Assembly: GCA_025200525.1 (NCBI GenBank) | Contig: JANUSC010000052.1 | Location: forward strand, 930,001 to 994,000 | Direction: 5' to 3' | Origin: Camellia lanceoleosa | Lineage: Eukaryota > Streptophyta > Magnoliopsida > Ericales > Theaceae | DNA length: 64,000 bases | Shown: piece by piece, positions 24,617 to 37,259 of the stretch | Layout: each line of letters begins with the position of its first letter | How positions within the stretch are numbered: position 1 is the first letter of the stretch | Translations under genes and position numbers: made by a program | Notes under the pieces: model-generated | What the model saw: the letters and a program-made list of their open reading frames with translations, nothing else | Databases searched by the model: none | What the model was told of the DNA's origin: nothing

Positions 24617-24876
24617 GGGAGTGTTTGGTGGAACTTTTTTGAGCCAACTTATGGCTTCTGACTTTTAAAAATTTATTTTGAACTGTTTGGTTAAACTTGT
24701 TTCAAACAATTTCTGATTCTAACTTATTTTATGTCAAAAAAGATAATTCTGAGAAGCTGCTCACCCATTACTTCTGATTATCAGCTTCTACTGTGGATAT
24801 ATTAATTCATAGTTATACTCCTAGATTTTTTTATTTTTTATTTTTTTAAAAATAGAAAAAGACACAAATGGACTAT

Positions 24877-24911
<35 letters not shown>

Positions 24912-25118
24912 AGAAATGTAGACGAATAGTGAGTAATAAAAAATAAAAGTTAATTGAAAAGCTATTTCACAGCTTACTTAACAAACACTACTCAGCAACT
25001 TAAATCTATAATCCAACAGCTATACCAAACAGATTAGCAGTTTCTGATTAAAGTCATAATCTATAATCTGTTAAGCTATAATCTATAATCTGTTTTAACA
25101 GCTACACTAAACAGGACC
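24617..25118. mobile_element. Small inverted-repeat DNA element inside the CACTA
   Basis: Left end GGGAGTGTTTGG, right end (minus strand) GGTCCTGTTTAG, flanked by TAC on both sides (24614-24616, 25119-25121). It contains a T-run of about 31 bases (24880-24910) and inverted CTATAATC/CAGCTT words. The termini resemble PIF/Harbinger- or hAT-related MITEs. The 3-bp duplication favours Harbinger, though TAC is not its usual TAA. Confidence 0.55.
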
Positions 25119-25121
25119 TAC

Positions 25122-25374
25122 CTCATTTGGTCGGCAAATATACATTTTTGGTGACTAAAACACATTTACTTGGCAATAAAACTCAATTTTTTTGTGGGAA
25201 CACATACTACCCAATTTGAGTTCATGTTTAATTTTATTATTATTATTATAATTATTATTTATTATTATAATTTTCTTTTTTATTTATTATCATTTTGGAG
25301 GGATTTTTAAATTAATTTGGTAAGGAACTCTGGAGGGATTTCAAACACACTAAAATGAGTTAGGGCTTAAACAC

Positions 25375-25407
<33 letters not shown>

Positions 25408-26559
25408 GCCGATTGCCCTCCTCCTAATATTGAATCTTTGTTGATTTGTTTCCATTGTCGTCGGGTAAGGAGCATCACTGCCATCGAGCACCACCGTCAA
25501 TCCACTATTGGAGCATTACCCCAATATGTCCTCTCTATTTTGCCTTCTCTCTACCTCTCTTCCCCTAATATTTGTCTCTCTCACTCTGTGACTCTCTCTG
25601 TCTTTGTTTTCTCTTTGACTAAAGTAATTTTGTTCTACAATGTATCATCCACCAAGGCCTTCACCATCCCCATTTTCTAGAGCATCTTCAACTCTTCCTG
25701 AAAACAATTTGAGGTATAAATATCCCTCTCTTTCTATAAAATGATTCAAGGAACATGTAATTTATTGTTTTTCTTTTTTTGGGTTGTGAAAACTTGAAAT
25801 TCGTAACACTTAAATTTTATCTTATAGTTTCATCTTATACTTAATTTATACTAGTAGCGCTGAATAAATATTCTTCAAGCTACCTTACTGAACCTTGCTT
25901 CTGTGATCTTCATCTTATACTTAATTTATACTAGTAGCGCCCGATAAAGGTTTGGAGTTTTACTGACTAATATTTTTTTAGTTGCCAAAATATAATTTTC
26001 TGCGATCAAATTGAAATTAGGTTGGCAAAAGTCGAAGAGGGAAGACAAAAAAAAAAAAGAGAGAAAAGTGAGGTTAGATTCTGTTGCCATGAGGGCTCTA
26101 AATGTTATGGAGCGCAAAACTGATGCTAACAAAATCAAAATTCTTTCCGAAGTTAAAGGGGTGGCCATGTTTGGTTTGATTTTCTAAAACTTGATTCAAA
26201 TTTATTTTTTTAAGACTAAAAATTAGTTTCGTAAAAAAATTTTAAAAAGAAAAACTACCTTACTTGTCAATTTTATATAATTTTACGAAGGATATGATTA
26301 GCTTGTTTGGTTTGGATTTTCAGTATTCATTTTTTAAAAAATTGAATTTTTTTATTTTCCGTATTTTTTTTATTTTCACTAAATGTTATATTCTAATGTT
26401 TTTTTTAAAATTTTCGACATACCAAACATAAATACACTTTAAAAGTATAATATTTGTAAAAAAAATATTTACAAAATTCACTAAATACTAAAATAAAACA
26501 AATTCACTGAATACTAAAATATTTTAAAAAGTCACTGTTACTTAAGTTCTGGCTACAAG
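25122..26559. other. CACTA interior without a recognised gene
   Basis: AT-rich, with a (CT)n run at about 25376-25405. The segment 25963-26030 has GACTAA/GTTGCCAAAA words like the subterminal arrays. A 19-base TCATCTTATACTTAATTTA duplication lies at about 25830 and 25909. No coding sequence recognised. Confidence 0.4.
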
Positions 26560-27010
26560 AAGTTTTAGTCGTTATATATGGGTTATTTGCCGACAAATAA
26601 CCAATTTAGTCGCTACAGGTCTAAAATTTGAGAGGGAAATTACTTTTAATATTCACGCCCTCTTCAATATTCTCTGTTTAAACAAACACAAAAGTCCTCT
26701 TCTCTCACACATCACCACCAAACCTCACCCAACCTCATCTCAGCAGAGTCCCTCACCACTATCGCTCACCGTAGCTCACCGTACATTGCACATCGCCACT
26801 GCCGCAGCCGCAAATCGCCACCGCCGCAACCGCAAATCACCACCGCCACCGCTGCAGATCACAGGTTCTCTCTCTCCGTCTCTATCTCGGCTGCGCTCTC
26901 TATTCACTCTTGCTCTCGGTCTCTTCTCTCTCTCTCTCTCTCTCCCTCTCCCTTCCTCTATTTCCCCAACTATCAACTCTTGCTATAGGGTTTTATATGA
27001 TTTATTCTAA
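26560..27010 (+). promoter_or_regulatory. Possible CACTA promoter and 5' untranslated region
   Basis: After a GACTAA/TTAGTCG-type segment (26567-26630) the composition changes to a pyrimidine-rich, CCGCCACCG-repeat stretch (26640-26960) ending in a (CT)n run. Such stretches are typical of plant 5' leaders, and GTTTGATCTCG/GGTTTGATTT words follow as in a first intron. It lies upstream of the TNP2/TNPA remnants on the same strand. Inference only; no clear TATA box. Confidence 0.3.
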
Positions 27011-29100
27011 ATAATTTCATGTTGATTTCTTAAACTGGTTTGATTTCTAGAGCTTTATGGGTTTGATCTCGTAAATGGGTTTGATTTTACTGGTAAAATT
27101 TACTTTCGCCCTCTTTTTTCCTTTCTCTCTCATTAGCTTCAAAGCCCTAATCCATTGATTGTGAATGTATTTGCATGTATGGCTGCTCATTGATTGTGTA
27201 TGTATTCTCATGTGTTCTAATTGTTTGAATTGAAATTTGATTCTATGATTGCAATAGTAAATAACTTATTGGCTTCCCTTTGATGATTATTTCTCAGATT
27301 TTGGGCAATACCCCTCATTTTGCTAGTTTTCAGGAGGCTTCTCAGTCTCACTCCATGGTTTTGCTACATTTGTTTTCTTAGATCTTGTGTAGCCTTGGAT
27401 TTGGTGTTAGAGTAATAGTGTAATTCTCTGGGATACATATCTGGTTTTGCTCAAGCTAATATCTTTGTTTATTGACCTACTTAAGATCTATATATTAAAC
27501 ATATAAGGAAGTCTAACTTATTAAGTCCTCCTATTCACACTCTCTTTTTACAGAACCCTAGAAAATAATCTTGCATGTCCAAGGAGGTTTTACTTTTGGG
27601 CTTAAAAATTCAAAATGGCAACAAAATTTTAATTTATGACTTTCGAAAATTATTCATTATCAATTGTTTCTCAAGATTTGTGTGAAGTAATTTGAAGAAT
27701 TTTTTCTTTCAACAAGCATTGGATAGTAAACAATGATGGTTGACATTTCTTACCTCAAGCATTGGATAGTAAACAATGCAATTAGGTTCTAAATGTTGTT
27801 CTCAAAAGGAGAACATTTCGTTGAGATTACTTGGATCGCTTGTAATATTGTTTTCTTTTTTTAGTGTGAAAAAAGTTTTTAAAATTTAGAAATATATGTT
27901 TACTATTTATTTTCCCCAAACTAGTTTTTAATAATTTTATAGGACAAATCCTTTTCATTGTGACTAGGATTGTATGCATTATTTTATAGGACAGTCACAA
28001 AGAGATGATTTTATAGGACAGTCACAGAGATCATTTTCCTTTGATTTTGGAAAATTGTCTTTCTTGCATTATAATGTTGAAAACAGAATTTGCATTGGAA
28101 AGAAAACACTGGCCCTCCATTTCTGAATAAACCTGTGGTATGTAGAGCAGTCATAGTTTTTTGGAAACAAAATATGTTTTCTTTTGGAAAGGAAAAGTTG
28201 AACGGTCAAGCAAAAGTTAATTTGTAATATAAAGCAGAAGAAAATTAGAAACTTCTTTGTTGTCCAAAGAAGCATTTTATTTTTATTTTTTCTTCTTTTG
28301 CTGGGAAATATCTTTGTGTTTTTTTTACTTTTGTAAAATATTTTTTTATACTTCAAAGTGACTGCTTGAGCAAGAGGCAAGTTCAATCCCAAGACTCCCT
28401 ACTACCACTAACAAAACTCATAGCTGGAGTAAACTTTGTTTTTCCCCAACAAGCTAGAAATAATTGCTATTTCCATTTTTATTTGCAAGTGACTGCTTCT
28501 CTGAAATGCATTGACATGGCCTTTTAAGTGTTCATTAGATAAAAATATCTCATAAAGGCTTTTGTTGCTCCACAATTGCATTTTTATTGTGGTTTCTCCC
28601 TGGTGATCAAGGTGTACTGTGTCAGGGGTTTGTTTGGGTGAAAAGTTCTAGATGTTGGAATTAAGAAAGAAGACAAATTTCTATTTGAGTTGGTTGTATG
28701 CTGTTAATGTTTAACTCTATCAAATTCCAATTTCCCAAGCATATCATTCTCTCCAGAGTTTTACATACTTGGGAGTTAATTTTTTCTGTTTGTGTATACT
28801 TGTCATTGTATCAAAATAGAACATTGTTGAAGAAGAAAAGAATAGAAAGATCACAAGAGTACTCGACTGAATGATAAAATATTCTAAATTGTGGTAGACT
28901 GTCAGAGTCACCAATATATTTTTATCTGTGATCTAATATTCTATACGTGCGAAAGATCAGTAACTGCAACTTTATTATGTTGTGATATTTGTGATCTAAT
29001 TAACTGATTTAATTTAGGATACTATGATCAGCACAAATGTGTGATAGCTAAGCTTCACGGTAATTATTATGTAGTTGGAACAAGGTTCGAGAAGAAATCT
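27011..29100. other. CACTA interior, unassigned
   Basis: About 2 kb of AT-rich sequence with intron-like T-rich composition. Only short frames with low-complexity translations (for example 28069-28392, minus). GAGCAAGAGGCAAGTTCAATCCC at 28369-28391 recalls a Pol III B box, but no SINE body is seen. Confidence 0.35.
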
Positions 29101-29189
29101 AAATGGAGGTAGGAAGAGACAATCTGCTGAATGTAAACTTTGGAAACTTTGTGAATCTTAACTGAATGTTCTATCCAACCACTGACCAT

Positions 29190-30235
29190 AAAAAAATGCA
29201 TCAAGCTTTGGAAACTTATTCCTTTCAAGCTCATAAATTGTCAATTTAATATTCTCTTCATCAAAATGTCTCTCCAACCAATTAGGAATTACATTGTATG
29301 CATGCGCCAATCCATAATATACTCAGAGACATGAATCTTCTGAGCTATGTTGATGGATCTGTTGTTCCTCCATCTGCAACCATTCTTGATTCTTCTGGAA
29401 AAACTTTGGCTAATCCTACTATCACCAATGGATGCATATTTGCTCCAGATTAAAAATAAATAAATAAAAATCTGATCATTTATCTGTATCTGGATATCCA
29501 ATTGATGAAGCATATCTAGTTGTCATAACCTTGAATGGACTTCCTGCAGAATTTCTGTCACTTAAGACCACAGCTCCTGCATAATTTTACTCTGTTATGG
29601 GGCTTTGTATGTTGCTTTAGATACTAAGTCTTCTAATTATGATCTCAGTGTTGCTTACTCCATTACAATATATCACACTCACTCGGTTTCAAAATCAATC
29701 ATCTGCTAACTCTCGAGGGAACCATAATCAGTTTCATAGAGGAGATAATACCTCAATAGGAGGTCGATTTCGAGGAAATCTGATTCTCTAACTCAGGCTG
29801 ACAATCTCAATCTTCATCTTCTTCCTCTGGTTCGTTTCATTTTTGTCAGATCTGTAGCAAGCCTAACTATACAGCTATTGATTGTTGGTTTCATATGGAT
29901 GCTTCTTACAATTCTTCTATATAATCATCCTCCCCATCCTACACTGCCTATATGGCTTCTCAGTTTGTTTCTCCTCTTACAAATTGGCATGTTGATTCTA
30001 CTGGTACTACTCATGTCACCAGACCTAAAGCATCAGTCTCTCATCAGTGACTGTTGGTTTCTACTGCTCCTGATCCTATTCTAATTGAGCCTCATAGTTT
30101 CTCAGATGCCATTAACACTCCAGTTTGGGCTGCAGCCGTGACTGAGGAATTTCAGGCTATCCAAAGTCAAAAGACATGGATGTTGCTGCCTCTTCCTCTT
30201 GGCAAACAGCAAATTGTATGCAAATGATGCTGCCC
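29190..30235 (+). pseudogene. Internally deleted Ty1-copia retrotransposon fragment
   Basis: Broken frames in order: a copia gag segment, LLSYVDGSVVPPSATILD (about 29340-29395) and LVVITLNGLPAEF (about 29517-29555); a knuckle-like CQICSKPNYTAIDCW (about 29848-29892) with Tyr in place of the His; a protease-like WHVDSTGTTHVT (about 29982-30020); then, within about 80 bases, the start of a copia RT, PVWAAAVTEEFQAIQSQKTW (about 30122-30182). Integrase, normally over a kilobase, is missing between protease and RT, so this is a deletion derivative. No LTRs seen. It sits inside the CACTA upstream of its genes. Confidence 0.7.
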
Positions 30236-31220
30236 TAAAAGCAGGTCAGCATGCTTGAATTTGAGCACAGCTCCAACCAAAGCCACCTAATACTGTCCTC
30301 AATTCCAGTGGAGACATCAATACAACCTGAAAAACCAAACAGTGGGTAGAAGAATAGAGAAACAAAGTCAAAAGAATTTGAGAATAGGATCAATAACCTG
30401 AGGCAAACAAAGTCAAAAGAATTTGAGAATAGGATCAATAACCTGAGGCAAACCTCACTGATATTTGTACTAACAAACTCAACAATCCATAGCATAATCA
30501 CTCATCAAATGAACAGGTTATAGAAACTATATATAAATCAAACCAAATATATATCCTCTCATCACTAGGCTCTCACCAAAGAATTCCCTACTAATGTGCC
30601 AGCACGGATCTGATCCAGCAAGAAAATAGTTAGGAACACTCTTACAAAATTTCAAAAGCTCACTACTACCCACCACTTGACTACATGCTCACAACATACT
30701 CAACCAACCATCCCTAAGAAAGGCCAGAATGACAACCTACATGGCAAACTGTTAGGAAAGATTTTATAGTAGCTCACATACTTTCAACCCTGATTATAGG
30801 TAACACACCACACTCAACTCACTGCTCCAATCATCTGGTCCATTCATGATAATGAGGTATACCAGCAACCAGAATAAGGGCAGGACCACCTTTAAAACTA
30901 TTAGATATACCTACTAAAACTTTGCTGCCTTTGTCTTGGTATTTTTGTTGCTATCTGTTGCTTCTGTCTTTATGTATTTGTTGATGTATTGTAAGCTCTG
31001 GTGGTGTGTATATTACAGTAGTTTAATTGGTTATTATGTCTTCAACATGTGTCACTTTCTTGGCCTTTTCTAGGGCCATATTACCAGGCTATAAAACCAC
31101 CAAATGATCCCATTTTTTTTCACCTACAAAATAAACGTTTAGCATGTTTAGGGTAGTTTATCTCTCTTTGACTAATATTTTCTAGATTAATTAATGTAAT
31201 GGTTGTCTTTAACCTTCAGA
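30236..31220. other. CACTA interior, unassigned, with a 45-bp tandem duplication
   Basis: A direct duplication, AACAAAGTCAAAAGAATTTG and following, starts at 30361 and 30406. The rest gives no recognised product. T-rich, intron-like sequence precedes the transposase remnant at 31221. Confidence 0.4.
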
Positions 31221-31503
31221 TGGCCCAAATAGACAAGGGTTGGATGACAATAAAAAAATAGATTAAGCAGTAGGGAGTGTCAAGAAGGGGTGAATTCATT
31301 TATTGAATTTGCGAAGATAAATTTAGGCTTCGAGTATAAGATTCGGTGTCCATGTATCGATTTTATGAACGACAAAATACATATGAGCGACGAGGTGAAG
31401 ATTCATTTGATTCTATGTCCTCAATATCACTTGCGAATTTACATACATGGATTAATATATACATATGAAATTAAGATGCTTCATCTATGTTCATTTCTGA
31501 CTT
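31221..31503 (+). pseudogene. Remnant of TNP2 transposase N-terminal (transposase-associated) domain
   Basis: Starts MAQIDKGWM at 31221, the usual opening of plant CACTA TNP2 proteins. After two stops and a frame change it continues VNSFIEFAKINLG (about 31293-31330) and KIRCPCIDFMND (about 31340-31375), which fit the conserved GV-F--FA--N and IRCPC--C-N pattern, with Phe where a zinc-binding Cys is expected. A weak match to the -HL---GF---Y--W--HGE segment follows. The large TNP2 catalytic domain should follow but a TNPA-like gene begins 100 bases later. A deletion is the simplest reading. Confidence 0.6.
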
Positions 31504-31604
31504 AAATGTTTGTTAATTATCAGTCTTGATGTATATGTCTATACGCATTAAAAATTTGTGCTCATTGTGCTCTTTGGCCTTTGATTATGTTAAATTGTAA
31601 TAGA

Positions 31605-34600
31605 ATGGCTCCTGCAAAAAAGATGCGCCGTTTACCACCACCAAAGAGGGCATTAATTGAACCATACTCATCGCAGACCGATACACCTACACCTACTCCT
31701 CAAGGTGTTGCAGCAGATGGATCTCAGACTATTGTACCATCTCCGTTTGAACAAGCGGCATTCTCAGGATCTGAGACTGTTGCACCATCTCCATCTGAAA
31801 GTAATGCACCAACTGCATCTGAGAGTTGTGAAGCATCTCCGTTTGAAACGAATCTACCATCTCCTCAAAGTCAACCGAGTGGCGCAGGTAATTAAATGTG
31901 TTTGAGATCTGTCTTCAATTTATATATATTGTTAATATTTTGTGATTTGTAAATACATTAATAATATTATCAATTGCCAGGTGCATCTTCATCAAAGTGT
32001 GTGCGGGGACCAATAGTTGGAAAAGCAACAACAAAAAGAATTGCCAACAATAATGGAAACAAGCTGTACATTCCAATCACGGAGACATTCAATGCATTCG
32101 AAGGTGTGCTAGCGACCCCAGGATCGAATGAGATCGGCCTTCAGATTAGGAGGATGTGCCCCATTCAAGGCGTTAACAGTTGGACTGTTGCTGATCCAGC
32201 AACAAAAGCTGCTGTTGTACAAGCTGTCCGGGTATGATTAAATTGCTTTCATAGTCTGTGTGGATGATGGAAACAGTGCTTTTATAATGTGCATATAGGA
32301 GCTCATTTGTTTTCTTTGTTTACTTTGTTGGTTTTCGAAGCTTGAAAGCAGTGAAGAAATGAAAAGCTCATTTGTTTCAACTTGTGTCTATAAATAAGCA
32401 GCCCATTCCATCTTAGATTTTTTGGGGAGGGGGTGTCTATAAATAAGCAGCCCATTCCAACTTATTCATGAATCATGTTGGTACATGAAATTGTTTAAGG
32501 TCCCGTGGTTTCCTTTTCTTTTTTGTTTTTTTTTTGTTTTTTGTTGATATAGCTTTTTTAAAGTTACTTACCATAAATTTCTCTTCATTATTTTATCATT
32601 CCAATGGAAGTTAAGAGCAATGCAACCTACATAAAGTACATGACCTATTATTCTTGACCACATAGGTAGGACAACCATTTAGTCTTTTTAGTGAGTGCCT
32701 TGTTAACCAACAGGACAATCACAGGCTCTGTGAAATTGGATTTTGCATACATGTCTGATAAACATATCATTACAGAAAATGCCGATTCAAGTAAAATTAT
32801 TTTGATACCCACAACCACATGTCTATGTTTAAATCATTATTTTTCTACGAACATAGTATACTGGTATTCCATTTAAACGATGGCAATATATGAAGATGCG
32901 CATTATAAATGTTTGTCAGGTTGCTGCTAAATCCAGTTTAGGTCGACTGTATAGATGGTAGATGTTAAGCTTCCGTAGTCAATTTCTTAAATTGGCTTCT
33001 AATGGAAATCATCCAATTATTGGAGTAAGAGAAGTTGTAGTCAATCGCAATTTGTTTTGTAGTTCACAAAATTCATAAATTGTTAGGATAAAGCTTGTGT
33101 TCTATTGTCAATGTTACTTGGTTTCTTTAGTAATGATGTTGTATTTGTGTTGCAACTTTCTGAGTCACTGTTTTTTCAATCAAGTTGTGGAGGGCCAAAT
33201 CTCCTTTATATAATTCTTGAATCTGAGTCATTCCTATGTTATTAGTGGAATGTAATTTTGATGTCTGTTTTTGGGCTATGCCCATGTAAAAGAAAAAGTA
33301 ATAAGCCTGGTCTTGGCTAAGAGTGATGAAAAAAACAAGTGTACTTTATTTATTTGTCTCCCTTCCATGATGCAAGTGTTGTCTGCTCCCAGCTGTGTTA
33401 CTGTGGGTTCGAGTCATGTGAATTAGCCTGGTCACAAAAAAGTTGGGGGTACGACTTGCGAACTAAGTACCTCTTTTGCACTGGGTATGATGACCTTCCA
33501 TTATTGATGCAGTTAATACAAATTAGTCTTCATTGTATACAAATTAGTCTTCATTGCCCCAATTCATGTACCAACATGATTCATGAATAAGTTGGTCAGG
33601 AAATTCTTTCTTCACAAATTGAACTATGAAAGGGGTGGATCATATATCATGGAAAGATTATAGGGAGTCTTGGTCATAGCTCCCTCATTTAAACTAGTAT
33701 AATGACACTATTTTAAGTCTTTCGCACCATTAACATATTTGCAGCTTTCACATTACATAAGTTAAGTTACTTATTGTGTTTGTATTGATTGTAGGATAAA
33801 TTTGAGATTGGGGATAATTACGAGGAGAATTCACTATCCCAAAAAGTTGTGCAAAAGAAGTGTTATGTGTTATATAAAGATTGGAAGTGCAGAATGAAGA
33901 AGAAATGGGAGAAGCTTGTGGATGCGGGAATTGATCCCTATGCTCATCCATACAAAGGAGTACAATCCGATGATTGGAAGTATTTGATTGACCAAGTATG
34001 GTTGGATCCTAAAAATAAGGTATGTTAGTAATAGCACTCTTTATCATTGTTTAACTATATATGTAACAAACCCTTATAATCTGGATTATGTAGCGTCGCT
34101 ACGATGCCGACAAACTAAATAGGAGCAAGCTACCCTACAATCACAATGGTGGGTCGTGATCTTTTCCGGCGGCGATGAGTATTGCAGTGAGATGTGTGTC
34201 ATTGATTTTATTAACTTTATCCACACATATTTAATATGTTAGTGTTGATATCGGTGTTTGGCATATCACGGGTGAAGGAAAACGGTGGCTTGTTGCCAGA
34301 TATTTGCAATTTCTACAAGGACACTCATCAGAACAGGAAGACAAAAGAATGAATTGATCCTATATGCTGTGATTTACATGTAACTATTCCAATCATTTGG
34401 ACACTTATAGTAACTGCTGTGTTTGATTTATATTAACAATAGTTATATGTCACAATTACAGGAGCAAATGACAATGGTGCGGGATGAGTCTATTGAGTCT
34501 GGAACGCCGATGACACAAAAGGATATATCAAGAGTGGTGCTGGGGAAGAAGGGATACTTGAGAGGTTTTGGGGTCGGACCAAAGCCCTCGTCTTGTGATG

Positions 34601-34866
34601 TTGGGTTGAATGCGGCATCACAAGCACGTGAGGAGCACTTGAAAAGGCTTACATCGGAGTTGGAGATACTGCGTGCGGAGCAGCAGAGTGACTGTGAGGA
34701 GCAGAAAAAAAAGAAAGAGGAGCAGCAAAAAAAGGAAGAGGAGCAACAAATAAAAGAGGTAGAGAATGCAAGACAACGTGAGGAGATGCAGATGCAGATT
34801 TTTGGACTTCAGAGCACATTGGCACAAGTTTTGGAAAAGCTCAATCCATCAAAATCCCCACCATAG
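31605..34866 (+). pseudogene. TNPA-like CACTA transposase accessory protein, multi-exon, nearly intact
   Basis: Exons inferred from frame and GT/AG sites: 31605-31887, 31981-32231, 33795-34019, from 34094, a piece near 34240-34380, and 34462-34866. The N-terminus is Ser/Pro/Thr-rich. The middle has YKDWKCRMKKKW and DDWKYLIDQVW, then RSKLPYNHNGGS and KDTHQNRKTKE. The last exon has ISRVVLGKKGYLRGFGVGPK, then a Glu/Lys/Gln-rich coiled coil. This order matches plant transposase family 24 (Ptta/En-Spm, TNPA-like), which binds subterminal repeats. Frames join cleanly over the first three splices. TGA codons at 34158 (in TCGTGATCT) and near 34350 break it; both fit CGA or TGG decay. The large intron 32232-33794 holds a SINE-like piece. 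Confidence 0.75.
33360..33485 (+). mobile_element. Au-like SINE fragment in a TNPA intron
   Basis: TGTGGGTTCGAGTCATGTGA resembles a Pol III B box with its downstream tRNA-like part. It is followed by AGCCTGGTCACAAAAAAG and TTGGGGGTACGACTTGCG, which recall the body of plant Au SINEs. The A-box side is unclear and no clean duplication was found. Confidence 0.4.
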
Positions 34867-34889
34867 CTACTTATGGTAATGGGTAAGTG

Positions 34890-35765
34890 TGTTAACCAAA
34901 TTGCATTATATTTATGTTCAAAGTTAAGGCAAATAAACGTGTTATGAGAATATTAGAGAACAAATTGTGAGGCAAAAAGGGAAAAACAGCCCATTCGGGG
35001 CCAAACATTGGAAACAGCACCGAAACAGCCTCAATATCGTAATAGGCACCTCGGCCTACATTAAAAAAATGTATGAGAGGAAGCGGCGCATTAATCGGAC
35101 GCATGGTTAAAGAGTTAGACAAAAAAATGTGAGGAAAAAGGCGAAAACAGGCCATTTGGGGGCAATATAAACTAAAAACCCCCCAAACATATTAGAGATC
35201 ATCACGGTCACCTTTGACTAGATTAAATAAACTTGTGAGAGCAAGCAGTGTGTCGATAGGATGCATGGTTAGAAATGTAGACAACAAAATGTGAGGAAAA
35301 AGCGAAAACGGGCCATTTGGGGGCAACATAAACAAAAACCCCCCCAAACATCTCGGAGATCATCGTTGTCTCCTCCAACTAGATTAAAAAAACTTGTGAG
35401 AGTAAGCAATGTGTCAATAGGATGCACGGTTAGAAATGTAGACCAAATAATGTCATACAAAAGGCGAAAACGGGCCATTTGGGAGCAACTTCAACAAAGA
35501 AAACCCCCAAACATCTCGGACATCATCATGGTCACCTCCGCCTAGATTATAGAAACTTGTGAGAGCAAGCGGTGTGTCGATAGGATGCACGGTTAGAAAT
35601 GTAGACAAAAAAATGTGATAAAAAAAAAAGGCGAAAACGAGCCATTTGGGGGCAACATAAACAAAAAAACCCCCAAACATCCCGGAGATCATCACAGTCA
35701 CCTCAGACTACATTAAAGAAACTTGTGAGACCAAGCAGTGTGTCGATACGATTAGGGTTGTGGAT
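34890..35765 (+). repeat. ~162-bp tandem array downstream of TNPA
   Basis: Five units: the word GGCCATTTGGGGGC (or variants) recurs at about 34989, 35150, 35311, 35473 and 35640. Each unit carries GTGAGAGCAAGC, GATGCACGGTTAGAAATGTAGAC, a CCCCCAAACAT tract and CATCACGGTCACCTC. All frames through it are short and repetitive. Unrelated in sequence to the 132-bp array. Confidence 0.85.
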
Positions 35766-37259
35766 ATATATTTGATATTAATGCATGCATGCATGCTTAG
35801 CTTGTTAAGAGATGATCAACAAAATACTATACATGCTGGATCAAAGTGATGTGCATCTTCGATATCCCAATATTTCTTATAAGGGTTTCCTTTCTCAGTT
35901 GAGAAAGTGGAGTTCACAGTACTTCTGCATTGGTCTTTCTGTTTCTTATGGCATAGTCACTGCATTTATTTATCATTTTATTACAAAACAACACTAGATC
36001 AAAGACAAATTTTACATAACGGCCCAAATTAAAGATCTTAGGTGTTATATGTTGATCTACGGATATTATTCAGATTGTATTTGTGTTCAAGTAGCAAGGA
36101 AGGATATATCCCAAAAAGATTGAGACATCCTTCACAAATCCCATTGTAGCAGCCCCAGTAGCACAAAGCAACAATTACAATTTTATAACAGCACATAAAG
36201 TAAAAACACATTAACCACAAGACCCATCAGCAGCTTAACTTCAAACCCTTCACAACCCTTGACTACCAAAAACACTTTGCCTTACCTCAATGCAAAATAA
36301 GTAGCATAAAAAATATGAGTTGAAGGTAAGTGTTCTAATTTTTCGTTTGGTGTTGGTAATATGCTTCTGATGAGAGATGGCTTTGTTGTTTTGCTGGAAC
36401 TTGTGCTGATAATCACAACCTCGTATCTTCCACTCCGCTCTCGTACTTACCCTTCTCCAAATAAAAGTTCAACCAAAGCATATAGACTATTCAGAAGTAG
36501 AAAGACTATTTTAACTTAGTTTCCATTGTTGAAGCATAGGTCAATATTGGCATATTGTGGAACAATAGTTAGAATTGATATATACATATGAATGATGTTT
36601 AATTTACAAAATGGTATTCATTGTCATTTAATTTGTTAATGTTTCCTTTACTTTCCATGTAGAAAAAATATTTTTTGTCCAATTTTACAATAAAGTTATG
36701 TGCAAATATTTTTAACCAAAAGTTACCTGGCATTATTTCTCATTTTCTTTGATACAGATGGATGATCTCGTGCACAAAGCTAAATTGTACAGAACTAATT
36801 GGCACTATAAGCATTTTTGGAAGGAATATATATTTTTGGATAGATGTGTATGGAAAATATTTGGGAGGAGTAGCAGTTATATATTTTGGATGAATGTGTA
36901 TGGAAAATATTTAGGTAGACTATTAGTGTGTATATTTTTTGATAGCTGCGCATGGATAACAATTTAAAACATAATAACAACTAATTTTTATGTTTTAAAT
37001 TGTTATGCTAGATGGATGTGACTTGGATAATTATATAGATTACAAGTGGATTTTTAATTGGAGGAATATGTAGTTTTGAAATTACTTGTGGATGAAAATT
37101 TATAATAGTTGATGACTTTCATTAAACAAGTTTAGGCTTGGATGATTTATATTTTGTCGATTGTTCATGATTCAGTTGATTTGAATGAAGCTTGCAAATT
37201 ACATATTATATTAAATGGATTGGATGAATTATTATGAATTACAGGTTTATTTTGTTGGA
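35766..37259. other. CACTA interior, unassigned
   Basis: AT-rich. An (ATGC)n stretch lies at about 35779-35797. At 36825-36925 a ~62-bp segment with GATGAATGTGTATGGAAAATATTT is duplicated in tandem. ATGGATGATCTCGTGCAC at 36760 may begin a 3'-terminal exon or untranslated region, unproven. Confidence 0.35.

Noticed and set aside
28369..28391. Possible tRNA or SINE B box
   Set aside because: No tRNA cloverleaf, A box or SINE body around it.
28069..28392. 107-codon minus frame
   Set aside because: Lys/Phe-rich translation of AT-rich intron-like DNA; no family resemblance.
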